Source: an uncultured Planctomycetaceae bacterium
GTDB lineage: Bacteria > Planctomycetota > Planctomycetia > Pirellulales > Pirellulaceae
Assembly: GCA_937967755.1 (NCBI GenBank)
Contig: CALBTA010000609.1
Location: forward strand, 1 to 9,686
Direction of reading: 5' to 3'
DNA length: 9,686 nucleotides
In this document: positions 1-6,126 of the stretch, in pieces
Numbering within the stretch: position 1 is the first letter of the stretch
Layout: every line of letters starts with the position of its first letter
Notes under the pieces: model-generated
What the model was told of the DNA's origin: nothing
The model's input: only the letters and a program-made list of their open reading frames with translations
Databases searched by the model: none
Translations under genes and position numbers: made by a program

Positions 1-1
1 G

Positions 2-484
2 TTTGATCTGTTGACCATGAGCGACGCCATTAACAAGCAAGAAGGTACGATCGGCAAGCTGGTCTACGACCCGGAGCTTTACCAGCGATTGAACCGGGCG
101 GCCGGCAACGTCGAACAGGTTTCGGCACGGCTCCGCCCGATCGTGGAAGACGTTCGCGTCTTCTCCGACAAGATCGCCCGCGACCCGGGGCAGCTTGGTG
201 TGAAAGGGGCGCTGCAAAACCAGCAGAGCGGGTCAAAGTTCGTGCCGTTCAATTTCTTTTACCGGCAGCCGACACCGCAGCCGGGCCACGGCTACCACTG
301 GTCGCCAACGCCGGGCGGGCATCCTCATCCGCAACCGAATTACCAGCCGGCGGTTGAATACGAATCGATCCCCACGCCGCCGCAAGCCTACCCCGTTTCG
401 CCGAGCGCTTACCGGCAACCGCTCGTTCCAACGCGACGCCACGTCGCCCCGACCACCCCGCAACAGTTTTGGCGATCGCATTAA
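2..484 (+). CDS. MCE/MlaD-family protein, C-terminal part (5' end outside window)
   Basis: The frame is open from the first bases of the window (it reads FDLLTMSD), so this is the 3' end of a longer gene and the TTG or ATG codons near position 11 are not real starts. The segment with GTIGKLVYDPELYQRLNRAA followed by LRPIVEDVRVFSDKIARDP and GVKGAL resembles the helical C-terminal region of MCE/MlaD-like proteins. These are periplasmic substrate-binding subunits of lipid-transport ABC systems, anchored by an N-terminal helix that would lie off the window. After about residue 75 the protein becomes a low-complexity tail rich in Pro, Tyr, Gln and His, probably disordered. The MCE domain itself is not visible, so the family call rests on this C-terminal motif only. 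The stop codon is followed one base later by a GTAG-headed hairpin repeat. Permease (MlaE) and ATPase (MlaF) genes would be expected upstream. Confidence 0.65.
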   Translation, partial: FDLLTMSDAINKQEGTIGKLVYDPELYQRLNRAAGNVEQVSARLRPIVEDVRVFSDKIARDPGQLGVKGALQNQQSGSKFVPFNFFYRQPTPQPGHGYHWSPTPGGHPHPQPNYQPAVEYESIPTPPQAYPVSPSAYRQPLVPTRRHVAPTTPQQFWRSH

Positions 485-485
485 C

Positions 486-620
486 GTAGCAACAAGCTGC
501 CAGCTTGTTAGCTAGTGCGGGCCCAACACGCCGGCCCGATGTGAATCGCGAACCGCGCTTCGTTTCTCAAGACACTTCTAGCGGCACAGTTCAGCCGGCA
601 AGCTGGCAGCTTGCGGCTAC
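486..620. repeat. Paired inverted GTAG-headed hairpins (REPIN-like element A)
   Basis: Two related hairpins face each other. The left one starts with GTAG at 486-489 and has 9-bp perfect arms (AACAAGCTG, 491-499; CAGCTTGTT, 501-509). The right one is in the opposite orientation: arms GCAAGCTG (598-605) and CAGCTTGC (607-614), ending in CTAC (617-620), which is GTAG on the minus strand. About 90 nt separate the arms. The geometry is that of a REPIN: two inverted REP singlets around a variable spacer. It fills the whole gap between the converging genes that end at 484 and 626. Element C near 6000-6123 has the same architecture. Confidence 0.75.
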
Positions 621-621
621 G
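590..621 (-). repeat. 32-bp repeat unit, copy 1 (right half of element A)
   Basis: This 32-bp stretch is identical, base for base, to 934-965. It contains the GCAAGCTG/CAGCTTGC hairpin and the CTAC terminus. Only four bases separate it from the stop codon of the minus-strand gene at 626-889. Confidence 0.85.
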
Positions 622-625
622 CAAC

Positions 626-889
626 TTACCAAACGCCTTCTTCGCCGATGAACCCGGCCAGCATCGTTAACAACCCGACGAACGCTAAAACTGCTGGCCA
701 AATGTAGATCGTGCCCGCGCCCAGCAACCCCGCCAACGTGATACCGCCAAAGATCAACAGCATCGCCCCGCCGCTACCGACTTTCCACCACTGCACGCCC
801 CAACGAAATCCCATTTGGCCGATCCCCGTTGACATGAATTGTTTGCGAAGAAAAGTCCGTTCGACGGTGAACGCATCACTTTCATACAA
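626..889 (-). CDS. Small two-helix membrane protein, function unknown
   Basis: This 87-aa frame begins at a TTG codon (887-889); a stop lies four codons upstream. An ATG at 833-835 would give a 69-aa protein starting MSTGIGQMGF, and neither start has a clear Shine-Dalgarno sequence. Both versions keep two hydrophobic segments, about residues 41-60 (GAMLLIFGGITLAGLLGAGT) and 63-82 (IWPAVLAFVGLLTMLAGF), joined by a very short turn. The segment before them is aromatic and mildly basic (RWGVQWWK). The product is probably a helical hairpin in the inner membrane. I do not recognise the family. The gene shares strand with the PEGA lipoprotein gene upstream, and a repeat sits between them. Confidence 0.6.
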   Translation of the reverse strand: MYESDAFTVERTFLRKQFMSTGIGQMGFRWGVQWWKVGSGGAMLLIFGGITLAGLLGAGTIYIWPAVLAFVGLLTMLAGFIGEEGVW

Positions 890-933
890 TGCGCGTTCTC
901 ACTTCGCAACCGGCTGAGTTACCTGCGACTTGC

Positions 934-965
934 TTCAGCCGGCAAGCTGGCAGCTTGCGGCTACG
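934..965 (-). repeat. 32-bp repeat unit, copy 2 (unpaired GTAG-headed hairpin)
   Basis: Identical to 590-621. The hairpin arms are GCAAGCTG and CAGCTTGC, and CTAC at 961-964 is the GTAG head on the minus strand. The next base begins the stop codon (966-968) of the PEGA lipoprotein gene. No inverted partner was found nearby, so this is a singlet. Confidence 0.85.
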
Positions 966-1511
966 TTACCGCCAGCGCCCGCGGCGGCCGGAATCGCCGG
1001 TGGGTGGAAGGTGTCCGTTGATGGTTGGTGGCGGACCGGGGATCAGCGGCGGGCCGATGACCACGTTGCCTCTGCCGGTATCGGGCAGTGGGGCGACGAA
1101 GCCTTGCTGCGCGTTCTGGCGAAGCTGTTCGGCGTTGCGCCAGAGTTGTTCCGATGAAACCATCTGCTGCGGAACCAGCGTGAAGTCGAGCACTCGTTCG
1201 TCCCGAATTTCTCGCGGCGTCAGATTCTCGCTGACGAAATCGAGCGGCGGAACCTGATACCACGGGGCTTCGAATGTGTGCTTGACGGTCGTAGTTTCGT
1301 ACCCGTCGCGCACCAATGTGATGGTCCGCGTTCCGTAGTATGTGAAGCCCGTCGAAACCGGCGTTTGCCCAATCTGTTGATCATCAACATAGACCATCGC
1401 TCCCGGCGGGTTGCTGCGAATAGTCATTCGCCGGCGCACGCAACCGGTGCTCACGAAACAGATCGTCAGCAGAATCGCCAGTGTCCAAATTCGATTGCCA
1501 GTCAAAACCAT
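966..1511 (-). CDS. PEGA-domain lipoprotein
   Basis: I place the start at ATG 1509-1511 (181 aa), although the frame is open to 1640. From this ATG the protein begins with a classic lipoprotein signal: basic N-terminus, hydrophobic stretch (WTLAILLTICF) and lipobox VSTGC with the acylated Cys at residue 24. The extra upstream 43 residues would bury that signal and look non-coding. Residues 29-75 (MTIRSNPPGAMVYVDDQQIG, then TPVSTGFTYYGTRTITLVRDGYE) form a PEGA domain, a small beta-rich surface or envelope module named for its motif, here PPGA. The rest is less structured and ends in a Pro/Gly/Arg-rich tail. The protein is expected to be membrane-anchored and exposed to the periplasm. It is divergent from the PP2C gene. 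PEGA domains do not define one biochemical activity, so the role is unknown. Confidence 0.85.
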   Translation of the reverse strand: MVLTGNRIWTLAILLTICFVSTGCVRRRMTIRSNPPGAMVYVDDQQIGQTPVSTGFTYYGTRTITLVRDGYETTTVKHTFEAPWYQVPPLDFVSENLTPREIRDERVLDFTLVPQQMVSSEQLWRNAEQLRQNAQQGFVAPLPDTGRGNVVIGPPLIPGPPPTINGHLPPTGDSGRRGRWR

Positions 1512-1523
1512 CTCTACGTTTGC

Positions 1524-1547
1524 TCGTCCATCACATCGTCCATCACA
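1524..1547. repeat. Tandem duplication of a 12-nt unit (TCGTCCATCACA x2)
   Basis: Two perfect adjacent copies, 1524-1535 and 1536-1547. They lie 12 nt upstream of the PEGA lipoprotein start, in the divergent promoter region, so they fall in its leader or promoter. They could be a regulatory direct repeat or simple slippage. Confidence 0.7.
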
Positions 1548-1551
1548 ATGT

Positions 1552-1576
1552 GTAGCGGGTCGGGCTTGCCCACCGC
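1552..1576 (+). repeat. GTAG-headed imperfect hairpin (another REP-like family)
   Basis: GTAG at 1552-1555 is followed by an imperfect hairpin, GGTCGGGC/GCCCACC, around a two-base loop. The sequence differs from the repeats near 486-620, but the GTAGC head and following stem match their layout. It lies in the divergent intergenic region 1512-1672, where I see no confident promoter for either gene. Confidence 0.45.
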
Positions 1577-1672
1577 GAATTGCATACAACTTTTTCCGGT
1601 CGCGGAGTATAGGTAGCCCGCTGGGAATAATCCATGCCAAAGACCTACTAACGCGGCAACCGCCCAGTTAGA

Positions 1673-3037
1673 ATGGGAATGTCCCCATCTACGCATGCTT
1701 CAACGATTCGGTTCTGGATGTCGCAGCAATCGGTCAATTGGAATCAATGCTTGCAGCACGCTGCTGTCACCGATGTCGGTATGCGCCGCTCAAACAACCA
1801 AGACGCTTTCGCGGTCGTCCTGGCGAGCGATCTGGAGCAATGGTACACACGTGGCCATCTGTTTATTGTCGCCGACGGCATGGGTGCCCACGCCGCGGGG
1901 GAATTGGCCAGCAAGCTGGCGGTCGACGGCATTCCGCACCTGTACCACAAGCACTACGAAAGTTCTCCGCCCGAGGCGTTGCAAAAGGCGATTCAAAATA
2001 CCAATACCGAAGTTCACAACCGCGGCGAAGCCAACCCCGACTTCCAGCACATGGGCACGACCACCAGCGCGCTGGTCCTGCTTCCGCAAGGGGCGCTCGT
2101 CGCGCACATCGGCGACAGCCGCGTCTACCGCCTGCGGGGCGACAAACTGCGGCAGCTCACGTTCGATCATTCGCTGGTCTGGGAAATGAAGGCCAGCGGC
2201 AAGCTGCCTGACGGGATGGACGTCGGCGAAGTCGTGCCCAAGAATGTCATCACCCGTTCGCTGGGCCCCAACGCCCGCGTGAAGATCGACTTCGAAGGCC
2301 CATTTCCGGTCGCCGTCGGCGATACGTTTTTGATTTGTAGCGACGGGCTGACCGGCCGCGTTGAGGACGAGGAACTGGCCGCCTACATGGCTCACATGTC
2401 GCCGAAAGAGGCGGCCGATGCGCTGGTCAAGCTGGCCAACGTTCGCGGCGGCCCTGACAACATCACCATCATCATCGTCAAGGTGATCGACCCGCAAATC
2501 ACCACCGCCGCCGTGCAAGCTGAACCGCTGGTGCTGGGGGCCGATACCCGCGACTTGCGTGACGTCCACCCGGCCACCTGGGTCGCAACCGGCGTTTGCC
2601 TGCTGGCGGCGGCGGTAATGTTCATGCTGGACATTCCGATCGCCGGGCTGATCGCCGGTTGCATCGGTATTGTCGCGGCGCTGGTCGGCATCTTGCAAAA
2701 ATTCGGTTCGCTGAAGTTCGGCGGGAACAAGGAAGTCGCGCTCACCTCCGGGCGTAGGCTGGGCGGCGGGCCGTACACCGAAACCGATGTTCCCACTGGC
2801 GATTCGCTGGCCGAGATGCTGCAAACGGCCGCCCGCCGGTCGACCAACAACTCGCAGCGCCGCAAGCACGAGATCGACATCGACCGCGTCTCGGCCGACA
2901 CGCAAGACGCCATCGCCCAAGCCAAAGCGGGCCAGGCCGACGGCGCGCTGCGAACGTTTTCCACGACGATGGCTGCCGTACTGGAGTCGATTCGCCAGCA
3001 ACAGCAGGCCGCGTCTTCGGATTCCAATGTGTTGTAG
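1673..3037 (+). CDS. PP2C-family Ser/Thr protein phosphatase with membrane anchor
   Basis: 454 aa from ATG 1673; a start at Met16 (1718, MSQQSVNW) is equally possible. Residues 28-272 are a full PP2C (PPM) phosphatase domain, which removes phosphate from Ser/Thr using two metal ions. Motifs in order are RSNNQDAF (D44), VADGMGAHAAGE (D68, G69), GTTTSALVL, AHIGDSRVYRLR, LTFDHSL, ITRSLGP, LICSDGLTGRVEDEE (D224) and GGPDNITIIIVKV (D262), so all metal-binding Asp residues are present. DGMGAH replaces the commoner DGMGGH. Residues 303-343 are hydrophobic and can form one or two membrane helices, followed by a charged tail of about 110 residues rich in Arg, Gln and Ala. The phosphatase domain is probably cytoplasmic and membrane-tethered, opposing Ser/Thr kinases of the Hanks type. 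The next gene follows after 54 nt on the same strand, so co-transcription is plausible. Confidence 0.93.
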   Translation: MGMSPSTHASTIRFWMSQQSVNWNQCLQHAAVTDVGMRRSNNQDAFAVVLASDLEQWYTRGHLFIVADGMGAHAAGELASKLAVDGIPHLYHKHYESSPPEALQKAIQNTNTEVHNRGEANPDFQHMGTTTSALVLLPQGALVAHIGDSRVYRLRGDKLRQLTFDHSLVWEMKASGKLPDGMDVGEVVPKNVITRSLGPNARVKIDFEGPFPVAVGDTFLICSDGLTGRVEDEELAAYMAHMSPKEAADALVKLANVRGGPDNITIIIVKVIDPQITTAAVQAEPLVLGADTRDLRDVHPATWVATGVCLLAAAVMFMLDIPIAGLIAGCIGIVAALVGILQKFGSLKFGGNKEVALTSGRRLGGGPYTETDVPTGDSLAEMLQTAARRSTNNSQRRKHEIDIDRVSADTQDAIAQAKAGQADGALRTFSTTMAAVLESIRQQQQAASSDSNVL

Positions 3038-3091
3038 CGGCGGCTCGGGCATCCCGTTGATGTTTTGCCTGGCAATGTGTTGAATTGACAG

Positions 3092-4174
3092 ATGCATCCA
3101 AACTCCCGCATCACCAGTCCCGACGACCCATCGCTCGACGCCCTGTGCGATAAGCTACGCGATATGGCCATGTCGCTGGGCGATGCCGACGCCTGGGTCG
3201 GCGATCAACTTCGCGCGTGCGGAGAGGCGGGGGTCTTCGAGTGGTTTCTGCCGGAAGAACTTGGGGGGCAAGGCTGGTCGGACGCGGATGTCATTCGCGG
3301 CTACCTGAAACTCAGTGCCGCTTGCCTGACGACCACGTTCGTCATCACGCAGCGCACCGGTGCCTGCCAGCGCATCGCCTTCAGCGACAACGGGCCGCTT
3401 AAGGACGAACTGCTTCCCGACTTGCTCAACGGCGATTCGTTCGCCACCGTCGGCATCTCGCACCTGACGACCAGCCGCCGGCATCTGGCCAAGCCGGTAC
3501 TGCAAGCAGCAGGGCAGGGGGGTGGCTTCGTTCTGAACGGGTTCAGCCCTTGGGTGACCGGCTCGCCCTTTGCGCAGCACGTTGTCACCGGGGCGACGCT
3601 CGATGATGGACGGCAAATTCTGGTTGCGTTGCCGATGGACGCGCCCGGCGTGCGCGTGCCGCCGACGCCGCAACTGGTAGGGCTGTCTGCCAGCCGAACT
3701 GGCAAAGTCGAATTGAACAATGTGCTGGTCGATAATCAGTTTCTCCTCGCTGGTCCGGTCGAAAACGTGATGCAAAGTGGTGTCGGCGCGGGAACGGGCG
3801 GGTTGCAAACTTCGACGCTCGCCATCGGCCTGGCCGCGGGGGCGATTGAGTTCATCTTCCGCGAAGGCGAACAGCGCAGCGATCTGATCGAGCCGGCCGA
3901 TCACTTGCAACGCGACCTCGACGCTTGCCGCCACGATCTGCTGCAAGCCGCCGCCGGTTCGCCCAGTTGCAGTAATGAATCGCTCCGCGTGCGGGCCAAC
4001 AGCCTGGCGCTGCGCAGCACCCAAGCCGCGTTGGCCGCCGCCAAAGGGGCCGGCTATCTCACCACCCACCCCGCCGGCCGCTGGTGCCGCGAAGCCCTGT
4101 TCTTCCTCGTCTGGAGCTGCCCCCAACCCGTGATGAACGCCAACTTGTGTGAGTTGGCGGGAATAGGTGAGTAG
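3092..4174 (+). CDS. Acyl-CoA dehydrogenase-fold flavoprotein, divergent
   Basis: 360 aa from ATG 3092, without a clear Shine-Dalgarno sequence. The N-terminal half follows acyl-CoA dehydrogenases: a helical domain with GVFEWFLPEELGGQGW (about residues 47-62), a middle beta domain with SFATVGISHLTT (116-127) and a GFSPWVTGSPFAQHVV segment (150-165) in place of the family's WITNG region, then C-terminal helices. The usual TEPxxGSD motif is absent. Near the C-terminus, AKGAGYLTTHPAGRWCREAL is followed by VWSCPQPV, where many family members have YEGT with the catalytic Glu, so that Glu appears to be missing. A normal FAD-dependent alpha,beta-dehydrogenation is therefore uncertain; a related flavin monooxygenase or other role is possible. 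Residues 140-145 (AGQGGG) are encoded by an 18-nt sequence also found in the CysC gene. It follows the PP2C gene closely. Confidence 0.8.
   Translation: MHPNSRITSPDDPSLDALCDKLRDMAMSLGDADAWVGDQLRACGEAGVFEWFLPEELGGQGWSDADVIRGYLKLSAACLTTTFVITQRTGACQRIAFSDNGPLKDELLPDLLNGDSFATVGISHLTTSRRHLAKPVLQAAGQGGGFVLNGFSPWVTGSPFAQHVVTGATLDDGRQILVALPMDAPGVRVPPTPQLVGLSASRTGKVELNNVLVDNQFLLAGPVENVMQSGVGAGTGGLQTSTLAIGLAAGAIEFIFREGEQRSDLIEPADHLQRDLDACRHDLLQAAAGSPSCSNESLRVRANSLALRSTQAALAAAKGAGYLTTHPAGRWCREALFFLVWSCPQPVMNANLCELAGIGE
3509..3526 (+). repeat. 18-nt intragenic repeat encoding AGQGGG, copy 1
   Basis: GCAGGGCAGGGGGGTGGC occurs here and at 6732-6749, in the same codon phase, and gives Ala-Gly-Gln-Gly-Gly-Gly in both proteins. 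In this gene it lies just before the strand FVLNGF. Confidence 0.8.
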
Positions 4175-4275
4175 TCTGGCCATTCAAACAAGAGGTCCAC
4201 GCTTCGCGAATCGCTGGATTGGTGGCAGAGAAGGAAAGCAGAGGTCGCTGACGCGAAATGCAGCACAACCTCCCT

Positions 4276-4306
4276 CCACGTGATTGAGTGCGGCCGCTGC
4301 ACGTGG
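4276..4306. repeat. Inverted repeat in a convergent intergenic gap
   Basis: CCACGTG (4276-4282) pairs with CACGTGG (4300-4306) around a 17-nt loop. It lies between the converging genes ending at 4174 and 4323. No T-run follows on either strand, so it is not a standard intrinsic terminator, though it may still mark the 3' ends. I see nothing else in 4175-4322. Confidence 0.35.
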
Positions 4307-4322
4307 TGTTATGCTGGCCTTA

Positions 4323-4874
4323 TCAATCAGCCGCTTCGGGTGCCCTGAGGGCTTTGCTATAGACGCCAGAGGGATCGAAGCAGCAGACGCGGCGTTTCCC
4401 TTCGGCGAGCATCTCGCAGGCGTCGCTAATGCGCTTGACGCGCGTCTTCGGTTGCTTGGCGGATTCTATCCAGTGAATCCAATCGACACGGGCAACCGTG
4501 GTCGTGGCTTGCCACGTGGCCAGCGCGGCGGCGGAGCCTTGGAGCGCCTTCTGCAAATCGCTGGGCACGTCGGGGTCAGGTTCCTTTTCGAGCGACGAGA
4601 TCTCAAACTGCGCCGCCTGCCCGGGCGTGACGCCGGACGCCTTGAGTAAATCGCAATCGATCCGCAGCCAGTGGCTTCTTTGGCCGTCGGGTTCCAGTTG
4701 CACCTGAAAACATTGCCCGTTGATTGTTCCCTCAACAGTCGTCCGGCCACGACGCGGCAGTTTCGCGCTTACGGACCTCGGCAGAATTATGAAGGCCCAC
4801 ACATCATCGCCGCCCGTCCGCCGGGGAATTTGCAGTGTTGCTTTGAACTTGGACCTGGTATCGCTGCGTTTCAT
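4323..4874 (-). CDS. DUF1905 plus YdeI/OmpD-associated domain protein
   Basis: 183 aa from ATG 4872-4874; no Shine-Dalgarno sequence is evident. Residues 8-95 (FKATLQIPRRTGGDDVWAFI, later RRGRTTVEGTINGQCF, then SHWLRI) match the DUF1905 small beta-barrel pattern. Residues 103-172 match the YdeI/OmpD-associated family: DLQKALQGSAAALATWQATT, then VDWIHWIESAKQPKTRVKRI and the closing EGKRRVCCFDPSG. The two domains are commonly fused in this order. The protein has no signal peptide or membrane segment and is expected to be cytosolic. The C-terminal family is labelled bacteriocin-protection in databases, but its biochemical activity is not established. It lies downstream of the secreted-protein gene on the same strand. 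Confidence 0.85.
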   Translation of the reverse strand: MKRSDTRSKFKATLQIPRRTGGDDVWAFIILPRSVSAKLPRRGRTTVEGTINGQCFQVQLEPDGQRSHWLRIDCDLLKASGVTPGQAAQFEISSLEKEPDPDVPSDLQKALQGSAAALATWQATTTVARVDWIHWIESAKQPKTRVKRISDACEMLAEGKRRVCCFDPSGVYSKALRAPEAAD

Positions 4875-4919
4875 GTTGGAATGACAAACGGCGGCGTCTC
4901 CGCCATGGCCCCGGCTGGT

Positions 4920-5033
4920 TTACTTGGAAGCTTCTTCAGGCTTGGGTTTTGCATCTGCTTTAGGCAATGATACCAGATACCGCTCGGTTGGCGATCCGAT
5001 TTTCAGAACGGGCACGCTGAAATGCTCTTGGGC
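4920..5033 (-). other. Possible 3' continuation of the secreted-protein gene past its TAA
   Basis: Directly after the TAA at 5034-5036 the same frame stays open for 37 codons to a second TAA at 4920-4922. It reads AQEHFSVPVLKIGSPTERYL, then VSLPKADAKPKPEEASK. The mixed hydrophobic core and Lys/Pro/Glu-rich tail look like a natural protein C-terminus. If it belongs to the gene, the TAA is a nonsense mutation, a sequence error or a readthrough site, and the gap to the next gene shrinks to 45 nt. Thirty-seven open codons can also occur by chance. Confidence 0.45.
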
Positions 5034-5564
5034 TTAGCCGCCGTGAAGAATGATCGGGCGTTTGCCATATGGAAAACGGTGGGTGACAACGTCGATCGTT
5101 CCGGAAAAAAACAGGTAGAGTTTGGCGTCCTTTTCAACTCCCTGCCGTTCTTCAAGTTCAAGTGGAAAATCCAAAGGTAGTTTCACCGCGAATCGGCCAT
5201 TGGCGTCTGTCATGCCGACTAGCCTCGGCTGCTTGTTGCCCCAGGCGGCGAAAATTGGGATGCCCCCATAAGGCCGCAGCATTCCGATATTGAAATGCCC
5301 AACCCCGCCGGTGACGATTGTTTCGGTCGGCCGGTGACGCACTTTCGGTTGCAGTTCCGCACCGATCACGTGCCACTGTTTGAATGCGTCCAGCCCGGAA
5401 CTTTTTTGGCGGTCGGCGCTGCGCCGCTCGTCTGGCACGAATACGATCGCCTCACCCTCTTTTTGAAACTTGCCGTGCCCCGGCATGCTCAACAAAGGTT
5501 CGGCTGCCAGCAGTAACGGTGAAGCGAAGGAAAGCAGGAATATGGCGGCGACGATAGTTTTCAT
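5034..5564 (-). CDS. Secreted protein of unknown function, perhaps interrupted by an in-frame stop
   Basis: I choose ATG 5562-5564 (176 aa), although the frame is open to 5690, because it begins with a clean Sec signal: MKTIVAAIFLLSFASPLLLA with likely cleavage after AAE or LAA near residue 21. The mature part contains a segment VGHFNIGMLRPYGGIPIFAA (88-107) and then RLVGMTDANGRFAVKLPLDF (114-133). The TDANGRF turn is typical of carboxypeptidase-regulatory-like Ig modules in secreted proteins, but the match is partial. No lipobox or catalytic motif is visible. The frame ends ILHGG-TAA and then stays open for 37 protein-like codons, so this may be a truncated version of a 214-residue ancestor. 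It is transcribed toward the DUF1905/YdeI gene. The family is not recognised. Confidence 0.7.
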   Translation of the reverse strand: MKTIVAAIFLLSFASPLLLAAEPLLSMPGHGKFQKEGEAIVFVPDERRSADRQKSSGLDAFKQWHVIGAELQPKVRHRPTETIVTGGVGHFNIGMLRPYGGIPIFAAWGNKQPRLVGMTDANGRFAVKLPLDFPLELEERQGVEKDAKLYLFFSGTIDVVTHRFPYGKRPIILHGG

Positions 5565-5583
5565 GCGTGTGATTATCGCACAC
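5565..5583. promoter_or_regulatory. Inverted repeat immediately upstream of the secreted-protein start
   Basis: On the minus strand GTGTG and CACAC half-sites flank an AT-rich core (TGTGCGATAATCACA) directly before the ATG at 5564. It resembles a two-fold symmetric operator. The spacing is one base short of the CRP consensus, so I do not assign it to a regulator. Confidence 0.25.
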
Positions 5584-5679
5584 AAATGCCGGCGCGAAAG
5601 TAACGGGGTTGTAAATTCAGGACTTTCGCTGGTGAAAAAGAAATCTGGAAGATTCCGGTCAGAAAAGTGTACCAATCGC

Positions 5680-5707
5680 TTGACAAGCATATGGATATTT
5701 GTATACT
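5680..5707 (+). promoter_or_regulatory. Near-consensus sigma-70-type promoter
   Basis: A perfect -35 TTGACA (5680-5685), 16-nt spacer, then -10 TATACT (5702-5707, five of six consensus bases) lie in an AT-rich island. The expected transcription start is near 5714. No obvious gene follows within 580 nt, so it may drive an untranslated RNA or a long leader for the CysC gene. Confidence 0.6.
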
Positions 5708-5720
5708 ATACGGATGTCTG

Positions 5721-5745
5721 GTACGACGGCCTTCCAAGGCCGTCG
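5721..5745. repeat. Perfect hairpin CGACGGCCTT/AAGGCCGTCG
   Basis: Ten-base arms (5724-5733 and 5736-5745) are separated by two bases. It is preceded by GTAC rather than GTAG and would be near the 5' end of any transcript from the 5680-5707 promoter. No T-run follows, so it is not an intrinsic terminator. It is probably a divergent member of the repeats listed here. Confidence 0.6.
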
Positions 5746-5774
5746 AAAACGAAGCGATTTGGGCTTCGGCGTGA

Positions 5775-5797
5775 ACGGACCGGGAGGTCCGTGCTAC
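5775..5797 (-). repeat. GTAG-headed hairpin, ACGGACC family
   Basis: Seven-base perfect arms ACGGACC (5775-5781) and GGTCCGT (5786-5792) enclose a four-base loop; CTAC (5794-5797) is the GTAG head on the minus strand. GTAGCACGGA is shared with the repeats at 8084-8110 and 9553-9579. Together with 5721-5745 it may form a second kind of paired element. Confidence 0.65.
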
Positions 5798-5924
5798 GCC
5801 GCCGGGTGCCTTTTGGAAATACGCGGAGAATGCACCACGGACCCCCGAAGTGTGCGATTTTGGAGCATTTGGAGCGTGAAGTTGGTGAAGGGCGGCGTTG
5901 CAAATTGTTGTGGGGAAAGGAGTT

Positions 5925-6029
5925 ATGAAAACGCATGCCCAGATGGCGACCTCACAAATGCACCACCGGGTGCGAAAACCTGGTACAGGCGCGGCTCACG
6001 TAGTCACAAGCTGCCAGCTTGTTGACTGA
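5925..6029 (+). CDS. Possible 34-aa small ORF, doubtful
   Basis: ATG AAA begins at 5925, just after AAAGGAG (5916-5922). The purine motif is strong but only two bases separate it from the ATG, which is too close for normal initiation. The frame reads MKTHAQMATSQMHHRVRK and ends inside the GTAG-headed repeat (last residues SCQLVD). A product ending in repeat DNA and with no recognisable feature is weak evidence for a gene. Confidence 0.15.
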   Translation: MKTHAQMATSQMHHRVRKPGTGAAHVVTSCQLVD

Positions 6030-6123
6030 TGCGGATTGATTTCGAGCATAGTAGTGAAGCAAGCTGCGAGACTGACGATTGAATTGAAGCGTTTTAGCGG
6101 GCAAACTGGCAGCTTGCCGCTAC
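6000..6123. repeat. Paired inverted GTAG-headed hairpins (REPIN-like element C)
   Basis: The left unit has GTAG (6000-6003) and arms ACAAGCTG (6006-6013) and CAGCTTGT (6015-6022). The right unit, inverted, has arms GCAAACTG (6101-6108) and CAGCTTGC (6110-6117), one mismatch, and ends in CTAC (6120-6123). The hairpin cores match element A at 486-620. The inner spacer is mostly different, but both copies keep TGCGG shortly after the left hairpin and a TTnAGC-type sequence before the right. Confidence 0.75.
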
Positions 6124-6126
6124 GGG

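Noticed and set aside
146..163. GAAGACG-TTCG-CGTCTTC hairpin with a UUCG-type loop
   Set aside because: It encodes the VEDVRVF part of the MCE-like protein; codon choice explains it, and no other regulatory context is visible.
486..964. CRISPR array
   Set aside because: The repeats are palindromic, irregularly spaced, in both orientations and have no uniform spacers or cas genes.
1512..1640. Upstream extension of the PEGA lipoprotein frame
   Set aside because: It would put a clean lipoprotein signal peptide 43 residues inside the protein, and the added sequence includes the tandem 12-nt repeat and a GTAG hairpin.
4054..4302. 82-codon minus-strand frame across the convergent gap
   Set aside because: It lies opposite the well-supported flavoprotein gene, has no recognisable motif and ends in the inverted repeat.
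5565..5690. Upstream extension of the secreted-protein frame
   Set aside because: The Sec signal starts at Met 5562-5564; the added residues are not signal-like and overlap the plus-strand promoter.
5699..6025. 108-codon plus-strand frame starting near the 5680-5707 promoter
   Set aside because: It runs through two hairpin repeats and part of a paired repeat, is rich in Gly, Arg and Cys without pattern, and overlaps a second, unrelated frame (5470-5928). It resembles translated repeat DNA.
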